Assembly: GCA_019348475.1 (NCBI GenBank)
Contig: JAHWJJ010000012.1
Coordinates: forward strand, 1 to 20,615
Reading direction: 5' to 3'
DNA from: Gemmatimonadota bacterium
Lineage (GTDB): Bacteria; Gemmatimonadota; Gemmatimonadetes; Longimicrobiales; Longimicrobiaceae
Length of the DNA stretch: 20,615 nucleotides
The notes under the pieces were generated by a model, which was not told where the DNA came from, searched no databases, and saw only the letters and a program-made list of their open reading frames with translations. The translations under genes and the position numbers were made by a program. Shown here piece by piece: positions 15,101 to 20,615 of the stretch. Positions within the stretch are counted from its first letter, which is position 1. Each line of letters starts with the position of its first letter.

Positions 15101-15600
15101 ACCAACTCCAGCGCAATGCCCCGGCGCTGGGCTACCACCGAGGGGGTAACGCCACCCTGCCACCCCTCGAGGGTCTCCTGGGCCGGGCACAGAAACTCCG
15201 CGGCGAACGCGTTAGCCTGCGCCTCTTCCTTCGCCTTCTCGCTATACCGCGCCACACCAGCCGCGCCCGATCCCATGTAAGCGGAGCCAAGGAGCGGATC
15301 CGGCGGAACGATTGGATTGGTGAGACGGTCGTGCAGCACCAAATGCCCCAGCTCGTGCGCGATCACCAGGATCTTTTGCTCCGGGTCGCGATCGAGCTTT
15401 TCGTCGTAACTGACGAGAGGATTACTGATCCCCACCTCAGCCCGGCTACCTTCAAGCGCCTCGCTCGGAACCCCCGCCAAGTATTTTCCGAAGACGCGCA
15501 GCAAGTAAGCCTCAATCCGCTCGAGCAACGCGTCCGACTCGCGTCCGATCTCTTCCCGAACCTCCCTGGCGCGGGCACGAACGTGCTCAAGATTCCTCAT
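12160..15600 (-). CDS. ImmA/IrrE-like metallopeptidase - UvrD/PcrA helicase - degenerate PD-(D/E)XK Fe-S fusion
   Basis: The protein has 1146 residues; its start overlaps the upstream stop as ATGA. Residues about 30-175 are a zincin of the ImmA/IrrE type: HELGH at 82-86 and the EEAQANAFAAEFLCP segment, with E126 as likely third ligand. Residues about 195-830 are an SF1A helicase: Walker A AGPGTGKT (213-220), DEYQD (423-427), GDKRQAIYRFRG, DVNFRSG, TCHASKGLEF and VGVTRAERA. The C-terminus (about 885-1146) has four cysteines, C900, C1126, C1129 and C1135, spaced as in AddB/Cas4 Fe-S nucleases. Where those enzymes have a catalytic Asp and then D/E-x-K, this one reads RTNLLG and GLEEGS, so the nuclease is probably inactive. 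It may sense or unwind foreign or damaged DNA and trigger proteolysis of a neighbouring regulator. Confidence 0.92.
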   Translation of the reverse strand: MRNLEHVRARAREVREEIGRESDALLERIEAYLLRVFGKYLAGVPSEALEGSRAEVGISNPLVSYDEKLDRDPEQKILVIAHELGHLVLHDRLTNPIVPPDPLLGSAYMGSGAAGVARYSEKAKEEAQANAFAAEFLCPAQETLEGWQGGVTPSVVAQRRGIALELVHAQLAEALYRHDTGQQAQQPDGPEREPTKAQKEAAGEFGRPVLVVAGPGTGKTRTLVLRIEYLLGRNDVRPEQLLVLTFSVEAADELRNRIARRFGEPVADVMEISTFHGWGYTFLHHFALEAGRPEELILLDDAAQAELVLEILASVECDAILDLRDPAETARRVAESIAFLKDRLIGPDEFEQEMRAWVPGEGEPDTRPQMAALLALFREYEAEKERRSAVDFGDLIMLPKRILEENAEVRARVAAKHPWVMVDEYQDVSRAVAELLKQISGLDNLPWAVGDKRQAIYRFRGAHPQNVDEFEQDFPDAVRHELDVNFRSGQAIVDVANELAALLEDPDHDGPIPARWRPDRDRPPVLPPAVTIAEANSDVAEREGIAAQVDQWVRHGVEKADIAVLARRNIDVRQTSLALNQLGVRAVTTGLVTAEGAAGDLASVAALLDAPRAAVPRLTYALFRDTTPPGALNAAIEYMLASMDRDGAFEVRPIPGADGVVERIAELRQALNELRFSADAWALLCAFLFEDGEYLRNLLRQSDDPGVASAIEEVVTTLSVAAAHRYSHRRTRPRRSRLGFNDRLRDMLSQAKPLLTPPSVRRDAVRVMTCHASKGLEFPYVAVAGQTFPAITNDQSWIPPRLRPDQEEDARQADSLLFVGVTRAERAVVVSHARSAGGTDRPRNQRQRPLLFERWAARSGAPRLEWDAVRAEPEIFRATRLWGGEYPEVVPAYLLTGGGCAIRNYLQRTLKAEFPSAAESLWPMYVGVTRRAMQRIIQEANASGQPVDAARAVAVLDEEWGDADNRNHLLLPLYRRHAQRRVTRLAEAYRPDAVAAAELSSEVEIAFEGHVRMVRTNLLGYFRLPDGRRRAIGLEEGSLAGKMNADREINWSDLHKGKLQWPFALLEEAGPGTLEIFVYSDADGRIYPARWSKQKRSMTTARTSAQDQVGRGVSRVIESRIPEFVCARCHHRVHCPHWLGAGEPPV

Positions 15601-16256
15601 TCGTCAGCTTCACCCTCTTCGGTCTGGAGCCGAAGCCAAAGTGCTCGTAATTCTGGAGAAAGGCCGGCTCGGTTTAGCAACTGCTCGTAACTCGTCGGAC
15701 CGGAGCTGTACGCGCCGGTACGCGATGCTGCCCGTGCGAACTCAGCGCTTTCTTCAAACTTGTTTGTCACCCTCTTCCGGCTTACCTGATGCGCGCGGTG
15801 CGCTCGCCGCGCAAAGGCGTGGCGAGGCCCGGGCGGCACCAGTTCCGGATGACGAGCGAACATCATGATCAATCCCAAAGTGGTATCCTCCATCTCCGCA
15901 GCCACCGCGGCAGGGGATTTCCCGGTTTCACCGCACAGCAGGCCTAGAAGGTCTTGGGGTGGCGAGGGTCCGGATTCTGCCGCCGCCGCGGTTTCCGCCG
16001 GCGTCGATCCCCCGCGTGCGATGGCGTGCTCCTCCTTTAACCACTCCAGTGTGTCGCGAACGGCCGCCGCCCCGACTCCGGGGGGCAACTCATCATCCTC
16101 TGAAAGAATCGCGTCAAAGAATGCAAAAAGATCCTCCGCAAACTCCGGATGCTGATCTGCGAGTTGCTCAACCAGTTCGGCATCCCCACGCTCTTCCCAA
16201 GCGGTTTCGATCTGCGCGAGTAGATTGGTCAGTGTGGGTTCATTAGCGGACGGCAT
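15597..16256 (-). CDS. Putative HTH regulator or antitoxin-like partner of the metallopeptidase-helicase
   Basis: The protein has 219 residues from ATG 16256, chosen over a longer frame because GGGAGAAG precedes it. It is acidic at the N-terminus (about 1-80, helical), with an Ala/Pro linker and then a segment (DLLGLLCGETGKSPAAVAAE and following) that looks like a helix-turn-helix. A basic ARRAHRAHQVSRKR stretch follows. I do not recognise a named family. Its stop overlaps the start of the zincin-helicase gene. In known ImmA/IrrE systems the adjacent DNA-binding regulator is the substrate of the peptidase, so cleavage of this protein by the downstream fusion is a reasonable inference from position. 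There is no membrane segment. Confidence 0.68.
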   Translation of the reverse strand: MPSANEPTLTNLLAQIETAWEERGDAELVEQLADQHPEFAEDLFAFFDAILSEDDELPPGVGAAAVRDTLEWLKEEHAIARGGSTPAETAAAAESGPSPPQDLLGLLCGETGKSPAAVAAEMEDTTLGLIMMFARHPELVPPGPRHAFARRAHRAHQVSRKRVTNKFEESAEFARAASRTGAYSSGPTSYEQLLNRAGLSPELRALWLRLQTEEGEADE

Positions 16257-16302
16257 GGTCTTCTCCCTTTCGTTTGTGCCGGTGAGTGTCTTCTGGAAAG
16301 CC

Positions 16303-16914
16303 TCACGGGCGTGGATCACGTTCCGTCCACTCTTCCGCGGCACGCCGTAGAGCCGTCTCCGCCTTCTTTCTCAACCGGTAGACTTGGAACCGGGTGAGGC
16401 CGAACCGCTCCGTCAGAGGGATTCGCTCGGGGTCCTCCACTTCAAGTCCGACCATCGGTGGATCTTTGCGAGTCCGTTCGCGCCAAGCGTCTCTGAGCCG
16501 ATCGAAGCAGAAGGATTTCCAAGCCTTATGGGCTTGGGCGCCTTGCGAACCTCGCAGCGCGCGGATGACCTGCCGCAATGCACTCTGGTAGAGGTCTGGT
16601 GCCTCGCGCGATGGCGACTTCCGGGCGAATCTCACTGCGGCAACATAAAGCCACCGCATGTATTCAGGGGCTCCTTCCCCCGCCTCCAGCTCTTCCACCC
16701 GGCCAGCGAACAGCCGGTTGGCCACCTCTTCCGCTGGGGTGAACCGCTCTTTGAGCCAAAGCTCACGGTATGCGCGCGCCAGCACTTCAGCGGGTAAATC
16801 CTCCCTTGGGGCACTACGGACGTGCTGGATGAGGTCGCCCTCTTCCATCTGCATCAACGCCGCGAACAGCGCTTCATGCCGAGTCAGTCGGTCCGGATCG
16901 GGGGTATGCTCCAT
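16303..16914 (-). CDS. Sigma-70-family-like regulator (ECF-type)
   Basis: The protein has 203 residues with GGAG shortly before ATG 16914. Residues about 100-150 (PDLYQSALRQVIRAL, then HKAWKSFCFDRLRDAWRERTRK) match the shape of sigma region 2: the D-x-x-Q-E-like helix followed by the basic RDxxRxRxRK end. Residues about 165-195 (ERFGLTRFQVYRLRKKAETA) look like the region 4 helix-turn-helix. The N-terminal 90 residues are acidic, helical and unassigned. It is first in the minus-strand cluster, 46 bases before the HTH gene. Such factors often drive their own operon. A CCGTTTATAG motif lies about 33 bases before its start and recurs before two other units of the cluster. A diverged non-sigma HTH protein remains possible. 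Confidence 0.68.
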   Translation of the reverse strand: MEHTPDPDRLTRHEALFAALMQMEEGDLIQHVRSAPREDLPAEVLARAYRELWLKERFTPAEEVANRLFAGRVEELEAGEGAPEYMRWLYVAAVRFARKSPSREAPDLYQSALRQVIRALRGSQGAQAHKAWKSFCFDRLRDAWRERTRKDPPMVGLEVEDPERIPLTERFGLTRFQVYRLRKKAETALRRAAEEWTERDPRP

Positions 16915-17266
16915 TCGGCTCCGGTTAAGGAATGAGTGGACGTGTACTATAAACGGAAACGGAAGGACCTACGTGCGGCATTTCTTCGGGATTCACCTGA
17001 ACAGCGGGTTGAACTGGGCGGGAATGGTTAACAAGGTGATGGAAGTACGTCAATACCCAAGTGCCATTCTCTGCGCCGCGACCCGTTCTTCGTCAACGCT
17101 TATAACCTAGAGAACGAGCCACGGCGTGCCCGTGTGCGAGCCGTTAACCTTCCCGCTCTTAAACAAGCAACTACCGACCCCAAGAGAAAAGTGATGGACG
17201 AGTCAGGCGCTGAGCCGATGCGGCCAGTGCACGTGCTCGTTCATCCTGTCACCGAGGGGTTCAACG
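16915..17266. promoter_or_regulatory. Divergent intergenic region between sigma-like gene and ssb
   Basis: About 350 bases, more AT-rich than the genes on its right, must hold the promoters for the minus-strand cargo cluster and for the plus-strand ssb-integrase module. It contains the CCGTTTATAG motif at 16956-16947 and a GGTTAAC (17026-17032) / GTTAACC (17143-17149) inverted pair. I see no gene in it and no clear -35/-10 pair for ssb. Confidence 0.5.
16947..16956 (-). promoter_or_regulatory. Copy 3 of shared motif CCGTTTATAG, upstream of the sigma-like gene
   Basis: The minus strand reads CCGTTTCCGTTTATAG here. The TATAGT inside it lies about 30 bases before the ATG at 16914, a normal distance for a -10 element. 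This is the copy best placed to be a real promoter, since no hairpin or gene end precedes it. Confidence 0.45.
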
Positions 17267-17695
17267 ATGTCCCGCTGCCTCAACAAGGCCACGCTGATCG
17301 GCTACCTGGGTGCCGATCCCGAGATCCGGACCATCAGCAGCGGTGCCCGCGTCGCGCAGTTCTCGGTCGGCACCACGCGGCGGTGGGAGGGCCGCGACGG
17401 GACGCCGCGCGAGAAGACGCAGTGGCACCGCGTGCTGGTGTGGGACACCCTGCCGGCGACGTTCGGGTTGGTCGAGAAGTACCTGCGGAAGGGCGACCGC
17501 GTCTACGTGGAGGGCGAGATCGACTACCGCTCGTACGAGACGGATCCCGGCGACACGCGCTGGACGACCGAGATCAAGGCGTCGGAGGTGCTGGGGGCGG
17601 GGAACGCGGCCGAACGGGACGGCGAGCGGCCCAGGAGCACCGGCCGCCAGCCCCAAGCGCCGGCGCAGGAGCAAGTCCCCGCGCTGCCGTTGTGA
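17267..17695 (+). CDS. ssb: Single-stranded DNA-binding protein
   Basis: The protein has 142 residues; GAGGGG lies 7 bases before ATG 17267. Residues 1-110 are a typical bacterial SSB OB fold: NKATLIGYLGADPEIR, VAQFSVGTTRRW, EKTQWHRVLVWD, YLRKGDRVYVEGEIDYRSY and WTTEIKASEV. A short Gln/Pro-rich linker ends in PALPL. The usual acidic tail (DDDIPF type) that recruits partner enzymes is reduced to this hydrophobic end. It likely protects the single strand that enters a new host during mobilization, and may work with the Cas4-like nuclease whose gene starts 3 bases after its stop. It is first in the plus-strand ssb, nuclease, HTH, integrase module. Confidence 0.95.
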   Translation: MSRCLNKATLIGYLGADPEIRTISSGARVAQFSVGTTRRWEGRDGTPREKTQWHRVLVWDTLPATFGLVEKYLRKGDRVYVEGEIDYRSYETDPGDTRWTTEIKASEVLGAGNAAERDGERPRSTGRQPQAPAQEQVPALPL

Positions 17696-17698
17696 GCC

Positions 17699-18655
17699 AT
17701 GGCCTACGACGCGCCGTACCCCGACTTCAGCTGGTCCCACTCCCGCGACCGCGCGCTGGCTGAATGCGCGAGGTCGTATTACTGGCGCTACTACGGAAGC
17801 CACCGCGGCTGGCACCCGGACGCGCCGCGGGCCGCTCAGCTCGCCTACGCGCTCAAACAGCTCACGAGCTTCCCGATGATCGTGGGGAACGTCGTGCACG
17901 CCTGTGCGCGCGACTGCGCCTACGCAATCCGCCACGGCACGCCACGGCCGACGTTCGAGGTGATGATGGCGCAAGCGTCCGACGCGCTGAACCGGGCGCT
18001 GATCGGCTCCCATCACCGCGGGATGTTCCTGCGCGATCCCAAGCGCATGCCGATGCTGCGGGACGCCTGGTACGCCGGGCGTGCGGATTCCGCCGGCCTG
18101 GCCGCGGCCGTCGCGAAGGCGCGCATCTGCCTGCGTGCGCTGGAGGGCTCATCGGTGTGGCGGGACCTAGAGGCGTCCCTGCCCGACCGCGTCGTGGTTT
18201 CCGACACGCCGGAGGCGTTCGTCCATGAGGGCTGGCCCATCTACGCCGGCCCAGACCTGGTCTACTGCCCGGACGACCAGCGCGTCGTCATCCTGGACTG
18301 GAAGACCGGCGACGACAGGGGCGCCGAACTGCAGATCCCGCTGTACGCGCTCTACTGCCGGTCCGTGCTGGGCCTGCGCTTCCGCGAGGAGGCGTGGTTC
18401 GGCCGCGTGGTGAACCTGGCTACCGGCGACGACACCACGCGCGAGATCACCCGCTACGATCTGATGCTGGCCGCCGAGCGCGTCCGCCACAGCGTCGGCG
18501 CGATGCAGGCGCTGCTCGCCGACCCAGAGCGGAACGAGCCTCGGCCCATCACGGAATTCCCGATCGTTGCCCCCGAGCGACGCCGCGACTGCCAATTCTG
18601 CCCGTTCTACGCCCTCTGTGAGCAGGAACTGCAGAAGGCCGATCTCATCAGCTAA
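17699..18655 (+). CDS. Cas4/AddB-like PD-(D/E)XK nuclease with Fe-S cluster
   Basis: The protein has 318 residues and starts 3 bases after ssb. It has an apparently complete PD-(D/E)XK site: H67 in VGNVVHA, D186 in AGPDLVY, D200-W-K202 in VILDWKTG and Q212 in LQIPLYALYC. Four cysteines, C23 and C298/C301/C307 (CQFCPFYALC), have the spacing that ligates a 4Fe-4S cluster in Cas4 and AddB. Such enzymes resect single-stranded DNA ends. There is no CRISPR array or cas1 nearby, so a role in element recombination or DNA processing with SSB is more likely than spacer acquisition. It contrasts with the helicase fusion, whose related domain has the cysteines but not the active site. Confidence 0.88.
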   Translation: MAYDAPYPDFSWSHSRDRALAECARSYYWRYYGSHRGWHPDAPRAAQLAYALKQLTSFPMIVGNVVHACARDCAYAIRHGTPRPTFEVMMAQASDALNRALIGSHHRGMFLRDPKRMPMLRDAWYAGRADSAGLAAAVAKARICLRALEGSSVWRDLEASLPDRVVVSDTPEAFVHEGWPIYAGPDLVYCPDDQRVVILDWKTGDDRGAELQIPLYALYCRSVLGLRFREEAWFGRVVNLATGDDTTREITRYDLMLAAERVRHSVGAMQALLADPERNEPRPITEFPIVAPERRRDCQFCPFYALCEQELQKADLIS

Positions 18656-18764
18656 CCGGCGTCCGCCCACCGGTATCCCGGCATCCCCGGTTTCCCAGCA
18701 CTCCGGGGAGCCGGATACCGGCGTGCCGGGAAAGACTGCTCCCGATCAGGAAGAGGAAGAGAGG
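18656..18764. promoter_or_regulatory. Hairpin-containing spacer between nuclease and HTH genes
   Basis: CCGGTATCC (18670-18678) pairs with GGATACCGG (18713-18721), and inside it TCCCCGG (18684-18690) pairs with CCGGGGA (18703-18709), giving a long imperfect hairpin. ACCGGCGT also occurs directly repeated on both sides (near 18655 and 18717). There is no T-run, so this is not a standard terminator. It could be an attenuator, an mRNA-processing site or a binding site for the HTH protein. Confidence 0.5.
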
Positions 18765-19253
18765 ATGGGCTACAGCCCGACAGCGCCGCCCGGCCACCCG
18801 GGGTACCAGTCGGGGAAGAACGACGGGGTAGTCCCCTTCCCCGCTGCCCACGCTCCCAGGCAACACCGCAGTATGGACCTGCTCCGCCAGACGGTCGCGG
18901 AAATCCGCGACAAGGCGGCCGAGTTCCGCGACGACTTCGGCGACGAGGCACGCGCACGCACGCTCGAATGGGCGGCCGCGCGCCTCGACGCCGCGCTGGA
19001 CGACTTCAGCAACCAACAGCTCACGCTTGCCCAGGCCGCACGGGAATCCGGCTACTCGGCCGCGCACCTCGGCCGGTATGTCGCCCTGGGCAAGATCCCG
19101 AACGCGGGCCGGCCCCACGCCCCCCGCATCCGCCGCGGCGACGTGCCGCACAAGCCGGGGGCCTTGCGGCCCAAATCTCTTACGCTCATGGTTGACCGCA
19201 CGCAGATCGCGCGTTCTGTCGTGAACTCGACAACGAGGCATCACGATGGCTAA
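18765..19253 (+). CDS. HTH protein upstream of integrase (possible excisionase / directionality factor)
   Basis: The protein has 162 residues from ATG 18765, which follows a purine-rich AGGAAGAGAGG; longer frames upstream run through the hairpin and the nuclease 3' end. Residues about 35-85 are a charged helix (MDLLRQTVAEIRDKAAEFRD). Residues about 86-125 (LTLAQAARESGYSAAHLGRY, then VALGKIPNAGR) match the MerR/AlpA/Xis-like winged helix-turn-helix, followed by a basic tail. Its last 8 bases overlap the integrase start (ATGGCTAA), so the two are coupled. Small HTH proteins in this position commonly control excision direction. That role is inferred from location and fold. Confidence 0.75.
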   Translation: MGYSPTAPPGHPGYQSGKNDGVVPFPAAHAPRQHRSMDLLRQTVAEIRDKAAEFRDDFGDEARARTLEWAAARLDAALDDFSNQQLTLAQAARESGYSAAHLGRYVALGKIPNAGRPHAPRIRRGDVPHKPGALRPKSLTLMVDRTQIARSVVNSTTRHHDG

Positions 19254-20430
19254 CGCGACGAAGAAGCCCTGGTCGTACTCGACCGGGGAATGGGGAGTAA
19301 ACCGGGTTCGCGCGTTCGAACGCCAGGGCAAGGGGATCTTCCTCGAGTTCCGCGAGCGCAACCCGGACGGCACGGCGGGACGCAAGGCGCGGGTCGCGCT
19401 GGGGCACAGCGACCGCAAGGCGGCGAAGGCCAAGGCCGAGGAAGTGGCCGCGGCCTTCCGTCGTGAAGAACCCGCGCAGGCGAGCGAAGCGACGCTCCAG
19501 GTCCTGTTTGACACCTACGGGTCCGAGGTGACGCCCGAGAAGGGCGAGAGCAAGCGCAAGCACGACGTGCGCTGCGCCGAGATGTTCCTGCGCTACTTCG
19601 GGGCGCAGACACTGCCGCGCACGCTGACGCGCCGGGAGTGGGACCGGTTCGTGGCGGACCGGCGGCGCGGCGCCATCGCGCCCGCCGGCGTCGTGCAGAA
19701 GCGGCGGGTGGGGGAGCGCGTGATCACGTACGACCTCAAGTGGCTCCTGTCGGTGTTCAACTGGGCGACGACGGTCGGCGACGGACACGGCGGGTTCCTG
19801 CTGGACCGGAACCCGTTCAAGGGGCTGCCGCTGCCGCGGACGGAGAGCCCGCAGCGCTCCGTGCTGACCCACGAGCAGTACCTGGTGCTCCGCGGGATCG
19901 CGGCGCAGGTGGCGCCGCAGTTCGATCTGGCGCTGGTGCTGGCGCACGAGACGGGGCACCGGATCGGCGCGATCCGCCAGCTGCGCTGGTCCGACATCGA
20001 CCTCGATGCCGGCACCGTGCACTGGCGGGGCGAGTTGGACAAGATCGGGATGGAGCACACCACGCTCCTGACCGAGGAGGCCGACGCCGCGCTCCGGGCG
20101 GAGCGATTGCCGCGGCCGGCGATCGGGGACGCGTGGCTGTTCCCGGCGCCGGGGGATCCGGACCAGCCGGCTTCCCGGCACCTGGTCCGGGACTGGTGGG
20201 AGCGGGCCGCCAAGCTGGCGGACCTGGCGAAGGGCAAGCGGCTGGGCTGGCACTCGCTCCGCCGGCAGTGGGCGACGGAGATGAAGGAGACGCCGCTGAA
20301 GGACCTGTGCTACATGGGCGGCTGGAAGAGCCCCATGACGGTGCTGACCTGCTACCAGCAGCCGGACACGGAGACCCAGCGCGAGGCGCTGGCCAGGCGG
20401 AAGCGCTACCGCGCCGGCGCGGGAGGGTGA
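19246..20430 (+). CDS. Tyrosine recombinase (integrase) of the element
   Basis: The protein has 394 residues. The N-terminal 75 residues look like an arm-binding domain (basic, beta-rich, LGHSDRKAAKAKAEE), about 83-185 is the SAM-like core-binding domain, and the rest is catalytic. The active-site residues are present: R239 (TGHRIGAIRQLRWSD), K266, H336 and R339 (HSLRRQ), W360 (GGW) and nucleophile Y370 (TCYQQPD). It lies 111 bases from the tRNA-Ile 3' end, pointing at it, as in tRNA-targeting islands. It should cut within the shared 45-bp core, which spans the anticodon loop. The reading frame appears intact, so the element may still excise with the preceding HTH protein. Confidence 0.96.
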   Translation: MANATKKPWSYSTGEWGVNRVRAFERQGKGIFLEFRERNPDGTAGRKARVALGHSDRKAAKAKAEEVAAAFRREEPAQASEATLQVLFDTYGSEVTPEKGESKRKHDVRCAEMFLRYFGAQTLPRTLTRREWDRFVADRRRGAIAPAGVVQKRRVGERVITYDLKWLLSVFNWATTVGDGHGGFLLDRNPFKGLPLPRTESPQRSVLTHEQYLVLRGIAAQVAPQFDLALVLAHETGHRIGAIRQLRWSDIDLDAGTVHWRGELDKIGMEHTTLLTEEADAALRAERLPRPAIGDAWLFPAPGDPDQPASRHLVRDWWERAAKLADLAKGKRLGWHSLRRQWATEMKETPLKDLCYMGGWKSPMTVLTCYQQPDTETQREALARRKRYRAGAGG

Positions 20431-20446
20431 GAGGGGTCCGGCCGAC

Positions 20447-20469
20447 TTTGGACACCCATTTGGACACCC
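20447..20469 (+). repeat. Right arm-type integrase-binding repeats (TTTGGACACCC x2)
   Basis: TTTGGACACCC at 20447-20457 and again at 20459-20469, 12 bases apart, lie directly after the integrase stop. The pair has the same sequence, spacing and orientation as 3020-3041 at the other end, which supports a role as integrase arm sites. Confidence 0.68.
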
Positions 20470-20496
20470 ACCCCGAAAAATTCGGAAAAACAGCAA

Positions 20497-20528
20497 AGCC
20501 CCCGTCAACGTAAACCGTTGCGGGGGCT
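20497..20528 (-). terminator. Element-borne terminator for tRNA-Ile (probably bidirectional)
   Basis: AGCCCCCG (20497-20504) pairs with CGGGGGCT (20521-20528), and CAACG (20506-20510) pairs with CGTTG (20516-20520) around a 5-base loop, with one bulged T. On the minus strand the stem is followed by TTGCTGTTTTTCCG, a good U-rich tail for the tRNA transcript. It lies inside the element, so the mobile DNA supplies both the tRNA 3' half and its terminator. It may also stop integrase transcription. Confidence 0.82.
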
Positions 20529-20541
20529 CTACTCAGGGCAG

Positions 20542-20615
<74 letters not shown>

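Noticed and set aside
17699..18655. CRISPR-Cas locus suggested by the Cas4-like gene
   Set aside because: No repeat-spacer array and no cas1/cas2 are visible; Cas4-like nucleases are common in mobile elements without CRISPR.
19186..20508. 440-codon minus-strand open frame
   Set aside because: It is antisense to the integrase and runs through the arm repeats; composition artefact.

Overview
The window is high-GC DNA from a free-living Gram-negative-type bacterium. A lipoprotein with Ig-like domains and a leishmanolysin-like protease domain, plus the base composition, would suit Gemmatimonadota (Longimicrobium-like) or a similar high-GC phylum. That placement is a guess; nothing in the window fixes the taxon.

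Layout. Bases 1-2872 are chromosomal flank: the 5' three quarters of a secreted zinc-protease lipoprotein (minus strand), a long gene-poor spacer, a small three-helix membrane protein, and a hairpin terminator. Bases 2873-20586 are an integrated mobile element of about 17.7 kb. It is delimited by a 45-bp direct repeat that is the 3' part of a tRNA-Ile(GAU) gene; the intact tRNA lies at 20542-20615 (minus). A tyrosine recombinase gene abuts the tRNA end, and paired TTGGACACC repeats, likely arm-type integrase sites, lie just inside both ends. The element carries a MOBP-type relaxase and a MobC-like accessory protein but no recognisable type IV secretion genes, so it looks like an integrative mobilizable element (IME) rather than a self-transmissible ICE.

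Inside the element, left to right: (1) a soluble Ser/Thr protein kinase and PP2C phosphatase pair, visibly more AT-rich than its surroundings; (2) an intergenic region with a possible oriT, then a tandem-duplicated MobC-like protein translationally coupled to a 1010-residue relaxase; (3) a seven-gene minus-strand cluster (16914 down to 9676), which is the most interesting cargo; (4) a plus-strand maintenance/integration module: SSB, a Cas4/AddB-like nuclease, an HTH (possible excisionase) protein and the integrase.

The cargo cluster reads, in transcription order: sigma-70-like regulator, putative HTH protein, a fusion of ImmA/IrrE-type metallopeptidase with UvrD/PcrA-type helicase and a degenerate PD-(D/E)XK Fe-S domain, then a ubiquitin-like (multiubiquitin-family) protein, an E2-like protein, a JAB deubiquitinase-E1 fusion, and finally a 31-residue microprotein. 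Ubl, E2-like and JAB-E1 overlap by 1 and 8 nt and so form one translational unit. Unusual points are that the E2-like protein contains no cysteine, the Ubl has no Gly-Gly tail, and the helicase nuclease domain keeps its four Fe-S cysteines but appears to have lost its catalytic acidic/lysine residues. I infer a mobile bacterial ubiquitin-like conjugation system, plausibly anti-phage or inter-element defence, coupled to a DNA-processing and proteolytic sensor. Function is inferred from domain content and context only.
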